Shown here piece after piece: positions 29,849-33,077 of a stretch of 33,077 bases of DNA. Source of the DNA: Microbacteriaceae bacterium (lineage in GTDB: Bacteria; Actinomycetota; Actinomycetes; Actinomycetales; Microbacteriaceae). The DNA lies in the NCBI GenBank assembly GCA_025464895.1, contig JAODMG010000103.1, positions 1-33,077 on the forward strand, written 5' to 3'. Numbering within the stretch: the first letter of the stretch is position 1; every line of letters begins with the position of its first letter. A program made the translations under genes and the position numbers. A model generated the notes under the pieces. That model ran no database searches. It was not told the DNA's origin and saw only the letters and a list, made by a program, of their open reading frames with translations.

Positions 29849-30952
29849 TTGAGAATCACCTCACGGAAGGCCGTATTGAGCGGCCTTGCACTGCTCGGGA
29901 CGAGCGCAATACTGCTCACCGGGTGTGCATCAGCACCGAAAGCGAGCAGCACGAACGCCGCCGCTCCGAAGTTCCTTCCCTGTATGGTTTCCGACGCGGG
30001 CGGATTCGACGACAAGTCGTTCAACCAGCTTGGTCTTGAGGGCTTGCAGCAGGCCTCGAAGACCCTCGGCATCAAGTACAAGGAGGCCCAGTCGAACGCA
30101 GACACCGACTACGCGCCGAACATCACCAGCCTGGTGGATGCCGGCTGCAACCTGATCGTCACGGTCGGATTCAACCTCTCCGCAGCAACGGTCACCGCAG
30201 CCCTGGCCAACCCGAAGGTCGAATTTGCCATCATCGACGATGCCGCAGACAACAACTTCGACGGTAAGACCGACGCTCCGAACATCAAGCCGATCCTCTT
30301 CGACACCGCGCAGGCCGCATTCCTCGCCGGTTACGCTTCGGCCAGCTACAGCAAGGCCGGAACCGTCGGAACCTTCGGTGGCATCGGCTATCCGACTGTA
30401 ACCATCTTCATGGACGGCTTCGCCCAGGGAGTCGACTACTTCAACAAGCAGAAGGGCAAGTCGGTCAAGGTCCTCGGATACGACCCGGCCAACCCGAAGG
30501 CTGCGGCGATGACCGGTGGCTTCGACGCGAACGACACCGCCAAGACCGTCGCGCAGAACCTGATCGACCAGGGTGCTGACGTGATCTTCCCGGTCGGTGG
30601 ACCGATCTTCCAGAGTGCTGGAGCGGCCATCACCGATTCCGGTAAGCCGATCGCACTGCTCGGAGCGGACGCGGATGTCTTCGACACCTTCCCGAAGTAC
30701 GACTCGCTCTACCTCACCTCGGTGCTGAAGGGCATGAAGCCCGCGGTCAACGACGTCGTCACGGCCGCGGCCAAGGGCAACTTCGACCCGGCGCCGTACC
30801 TCGGGACGCTGAAGAACGGCGGGGTCGGCATCGCGCCGTTCCATGACTACAAGTCGAAGGTCGCGCCCAGCCTGCAGGGCGAGCTCGACAAGATCAAGGC
30901 GTCGATCATCAGCGGTGACATCAAGGTCAAGTCCTACCTCGCAGCGAGCTAG
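29849..30952 (+). CDS. BMP-family ABC transporter substrate-binding lipoprotein, copy 2
   Basis: A 367-aa paralogue of the preceding lipoprotein. Seen: a signal peptide with lipobox LLTGC (Cys26), 'CMVSDAGGFDDKSFNQLGLEGL', 'DTAQAAFLAGYASASYSKAGTVG', 'NLIDQGADVIFPVGGPIF' and 'GTLKNGGVGIAPFHDYKSK'. The start is TTG 29849: GGAGGA ends 4 nt before it, whereas the track's TTG at 29837 would overlap that ribosome binding site. It sits directly before the importer ATPase gene and is probably the main receptor of that importer, with copy 1 a variant (inference). Confidence 0.92.
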   Translation: MRITSRKAVLSGLALLGTSAILLTGCASAPKASSTNAAAPKFLPCMVSDAGGFDDKSFNQLGLEGLQQASKTLGIKYKEAQSNADTDYAPNITSLVDAGCNLIVTVGFNLSAATVTAALANPKVEFAIIDDAADNNFDGKTDAPNIKPILFDTAQAAFLAGYASASYSKAGTVGTFGGIGYPTVTIFMDGFAQGVDYFNKQKGKSVKVLGYDPANPKAAAMTGGFDANDTAKTVAQNLIDQGADVIFPVGGPIFQSAGAAITDSGKPIALLGADADVFDTFPKYDSLYLTSVLKGMKPAVNDVVTAAAKGNFDPAPYLGTLKNGGVGIAPFHDYKSKVAPSLQGELDKIKASIISGDIKVKSYLAAS

Positions 30953-31031
30953 CACCGATCAAGCCGGGGCTGAGGCAACGGTGAAGGCAATGGGTCGGGG
31001 TGGCCAGCGTCGCTGGTCCCCCGACCTCCCC

Positions 31032-31076
31032 TATTCTTGAACGACCCCGACGGCAATGTCGCCGGATGGATCGGGG
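31032..31076 (+). promoter_or_regulatory. -10-like box and 5' stem-loop before the ATPase gene
   Basis: TATTCT (31032-31037) is followed at once by a bulged hairpin CCCCGA-CGGC-n6-GCCG-n6-TCGGGG (31045-31076). If transcription starts near 31044, the RNA would begin with this stem-loop. This could stabilise the mRNA or set the receptor-to-ATPase ratio. No matching -35 was found. Confidence 0.35.
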
Positions 31077-31120
31077 CTAGCGGTGCTCGTTGAGAGGCAG
31101 CGCCCGCTGAAAGGTGCAGT

Positions 31121-32641
31121 ATGAAGCTCGAACTCCGCGGGATCACCAAGCGATTCGGCTCCCTGGTGGCCAACGACCACATCGACCTCACGGTCGAACC
31201 CGGAGAGATCCACTGTTTGCTCGGCGAGAACGGCGCAGGTAAGTCCACGCTGATGAACGTGCTGTACGGCCTCTACCAGGCCGACGACGGCGAGATCCTG
31301 CTCGACGATGCCGTGCAGCATTTTGCCGGGCCAGGGGATGCGATGAAGGCCGGCATCGGGATGGTCCATCAGCACTTCATGCTGATTCCCGTCTTCACCG
31401 TTGCCGAAAACGTGATGCTCGGCCACGAGGAGACCAGATTCGGCGGCCGCCTCGACCTCGACGGTGCGCGTGCCAGGGTTCGTGAGATCTCGAAGCGATT
31501 CGGATTCGACGTCGATCCGGACGCGCTGGTCGAAGACCTCCCGGTCGGAGTCCAGCAGCGAGTCGAGATCATCAAGGCGCTGGCGCAGGATGCCAGGGTG
31601 CTCGTGTTCGACGAGCCGACCGCCGTGTTGACCCCACAGGAGACCGACGAGCTCATCGGCATCATGAAGCAGCTGCGCGACTCTGGCACCTCGATCGTGT
31701 TCATCACGCACAAGCTGCGCGAGGTGCGCGAAGTCGCGGACCGGATCACCGTCATCCGTCTCGGCAAGGTCGTCGGAGAGGCGCAGCCGACGGCGACCAA
31801 CACCGAACTGGCCTCGCTCATGGTCGGGCGAGCGGTCGACCTCACCGTCGATAAAGGGCCGTACGCGCCGGGCGAGATCGCTCTCACCGTCACCGACCTG
31901 ACCGTGATCGACTCTCGTGGCCAGATCGTGGTCAACAAGGTCAACTTCGATGTCAGAGCCGGGGAGATTCTGGCCATCGCCGGTGTGCAGGGGAACGGGC
32001 AGACCGAGCTGACCGAGGCGATCATGGGGCTGCAGCAGCACGTGACCGGCGACATCCGGCTCGATGGCAAGCCCATTCGCCACCTGAACGTGCACCGGGT
32101 GCTCGGCGCCGGGGTCGGATTCGTGCCCGAGGACCGCACAGAGGACGGTCTCGTCGCTGGCTTCACCGTGGCCGAGAACCTCATGCTCGACCGGTTCGAC
32201 TCTGCCCCGTTCGTTCGAGCGGGCACCCTGCAGCTCGGCGAATTGACGGAGTTCGCCGAGGCGAAGATGGGGGAATTCGACATCCGGGCGCAGGGCATTG
32301 CGAGTCACGCCGGCCAGCTGTCCGGCGGAAACCAGCAGAAGGTGGTGCTCGCGCGCGAACTGAGCCGCGAGTTGCGGCTGCTGGTGGCCGCCCAACCCAC
32401 CCGCGGGCTGGATGTCGGATCCATCGAGTTCGTGCACACCCGCATCGTCGCCACCAGGGATGCAGGCATTCCGGTCGTGGTGGTCTCGACCGAACTCGAC
32501 GAGGTGGCCGCCCTCGCCGACCGCATCGCCGTCATGTACCGCGGATCGATCGTCGGCATCGTCGCCAGCGACACCCCTCGCGAGGTGCTTGGACTCATGA
32601 TGGCCGGCGAACTGCCGGCAGGAACGGAGATTGCCGCGTGA
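31121..32641 (+). CDS. ABC importer ATP-binding protein, two fused NBDs (nucleoside type)
   Basis: A 506-aa ATPase of the sugar/nucleoside importer class (MglA/RbsA/NupO-like), with two ABC domains in one chain. Seen: domain 1 Walker A 'GENGAGKS' (35-42), a degenerate signature 'LPVGVQQRVEI' (140-150) and Walker B 'LVFDEPTAVLTP'; domain 2 a degenerate Walker A 'GVQGNGQTEL', a canonical LSGGN and an altered Walker B 'LLVAAQPTRGLDVG'. Such asymmetry is normal in this class. The ATG is preceded by GAAAGG. Its TGA overlaps the GTG of the permease gene. It partners with the BMP lipoproteins upstream. Confidence 0.94.
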   Translation: MKLELRGITKRFGSLVANDHIDLTVEPGEIHCLLGENGAGKSTLMNVLYGLYQADDGEILLDDAVQHFAGPGDAMKAGIGMVHQHFMLIPVFTVAENVMLGHEETRFGGRLDLDGARARVREISKRFGFDVDPDALVEDLPVGVQQRVEIIKALAQDARVLVFDEPTAVLTPQETDELIGIMKQLRDSGTSIVFITHKLREVREVADRITVIRLGKVVGEAQPTATNTELASLMVGRAVDLTVDKGPYAPGEIALTVTDLTVIDSRGQIVVNKVNFDVRAGEILAIAGVQGNGQTELTEAIMGLQQHVTGDIRLDGKPIRHLNVHRVLGAGVGFVPEDRTEDGLVAGFTVAENLMLDRFDSAPFVRAGTLQLGELTEFAEAKMGEFDIRAQGIASHAGQLSGGNQQKVVLARELSRELRLLVAAQPTRGLDVGSIEFVHTRIVATRDAGIPVVVVSTELDEVAALADRIAVMYRGSIVGIVASDTPREVLGLMMAGELPAGTEIAA

Positions 32642-33077
32642 GCGACAGCCAAATCCCCGCGCAGGGCCAGAAGCCGGACGCGGAGCTCATCGAGCCCGGC
32701 CAGGTCCCCACGATCGATGAGCCCACCCAGCCGTCCCGGTTCTCCGCAGCGCTGAAGGAGGTCGTCGGCGGAAACGCGATGATCTCGGTGCTCGCCATCC
32801 TGCTCGCGCTCGTGGTCGGAGCGATCATGATCGCCGCGACCAACGCGGATGTGCAGGCCGCATCCGGATACTTCCTCGCCAGACCGACCGACACCCTCTC
32901 GGCGATCTGGAACGCGGTCTACGGCGCATATTCCGCGCTGTTCCAGGGGGCGATCTACAACTTCAGGCGGCCGGACTTCGCGAGCGGCATCCGACCGCTC
33001 ATGGACACTCTCACCTTTGCGACTCCGCTGATCGCCGCCGGCCTCGGAGTCGCGCTCGCGTTCCGGGTCGGGCTGTT
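32638..33077 (+). CDS. ABC importer permease (nucleoside type), 3' end outside window
   Basis: A partial gene absent from the ORF track because no stop lies within the window. GTG 32638 overlaps the ATPase stop (GTGA) and opens a frame of 146 codons to the right edge. Seen: a polar cytoplasmic N-terminus of about 45 residues, a first transmembrane helix 'MISVLAILLALVVGAIMIAA' (48-67), an extracellular segment with 'RPDFASGIRPLMDTLTFATP', and the beginning of the next helix 'LIAAGLGVALAFRVGL'. This 'F(A/S)...PLIAAGLGVALAFR.GL' pattern is typical of BMP-type permeases (YufP-like). The second permease gene is expected beyond the edge. Confidence 0.9.
   Translation, partial: MSDSQIPAQGQKPDAELIEPGQVPTIDEPTQPSRFSAALKEVVGGNAMISVLAILLALVVGAIMIAATNADVQAASGYFLARPTDTLSAIWNAVYGAYSALFQGAIYNFRRPDFASGIRPLMDTLTFATPLIAAGLGVALAFRVGL

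Noticed and set aside
1-33077. tRNA, rRNA, CRISPR array, insertion sequence or prophage genes
   Set aside because: No T-arm-like tRNA pattern, repeat-spacer series, transposase/integrase or phage protein was found on either strand.

Overview
The window is high-GC actinobacterial chromosome, most likely a member of the Microbacteriaceae (Micrococcales). The evidence is GC-rich codon usage, a trpS / exonuclease III / YihY / sdhBADC / MgtA-like glycosyltransferase / manC / BMP-transporter layout that I recall from that family, an FMN-riboswitch-controlled ribD-ribE-ribBA-ribH operon, and many leaderless-type promoters in which a TAnnnT box lies 6 to 8 nt before the start codon. No rRNA, tRNA, CRISPR array or insertion sequence was seen.

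Layout. 1-4000 is the most accessory-looking part: a RibD-C/DHFR-like reductase faces an SRPBCC - ArsR - SRPBCC operon whose promoter carries two matched CGCAA-N7-TTGCG palindromes, followed by an alpha/beta hydrolase and an unrecognised 223-aa protein. 4000-9300 holds a secreted CAP-like protein preceded by an array of GC palindromes, a Gfo/Idh/MocA oxidoreductase, a D-Ala-D-Ala carboxypeptidase (dacB), nicotinamidase (pncA) and a SpoU/TrmH RNA methyltransferase. 9305-13905 holds an ABC exporter half-transporter with an unusual nucleotide-binding-domain insertion, divergent from a DrrA/NodI-type ATPase with two ABC-2 permeases. 13922-17907 (minus strand) is the riboflavin operon with its FMN riboswitch. 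It ends in a 32-aa membrane microprotein that is absent from the ORF track and has its own promoter-like box. 17890-18119 is non-coding and carries a perfect 15-bp inverted repeat.

18120-22435 (minus strand) holds a HAD hydrolase, a GNAT acetyltransferase, trpS, exonuclease III and a YihY/BrkB membrane protein. 22493-25979 (minus strand) is the succinate dehydrogenase operon sdhC-sdhD-sdhA-sdhB. Its flavoprotein gene sdhA is interrupted by an in-frame TAG at codon 114, two codons before an ATG. 26122-28481 holds a divergent pair, an MgtA-like mannosyltransferase and mannose-1-phosphate guanylyltransferase (manC), consistent with GDP-mannose supply and use in cell-envelope glycolipid synthesis. 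28612 to the right edge is a nucleoside-type BMP ABC importer: two tandem lipoprotein receptors, a double-NBD ATPase and the start of the first permease, cut by the window edge.

I did not find a wholly new multi-gene system. The strongest unusual signals are the sdhA amber codon, the promoter-operator architecture of the ArsR/SRPBCC operon, the 15-bp/30-bp tandem repeat encoding a charged pentapeptide tail on RibBA, the microprotein beside ribH, the isolated inverted-repeat element, and the palindrome array before the CAP-like gene. All gene calls rest on reading the sequence; no database search was run.
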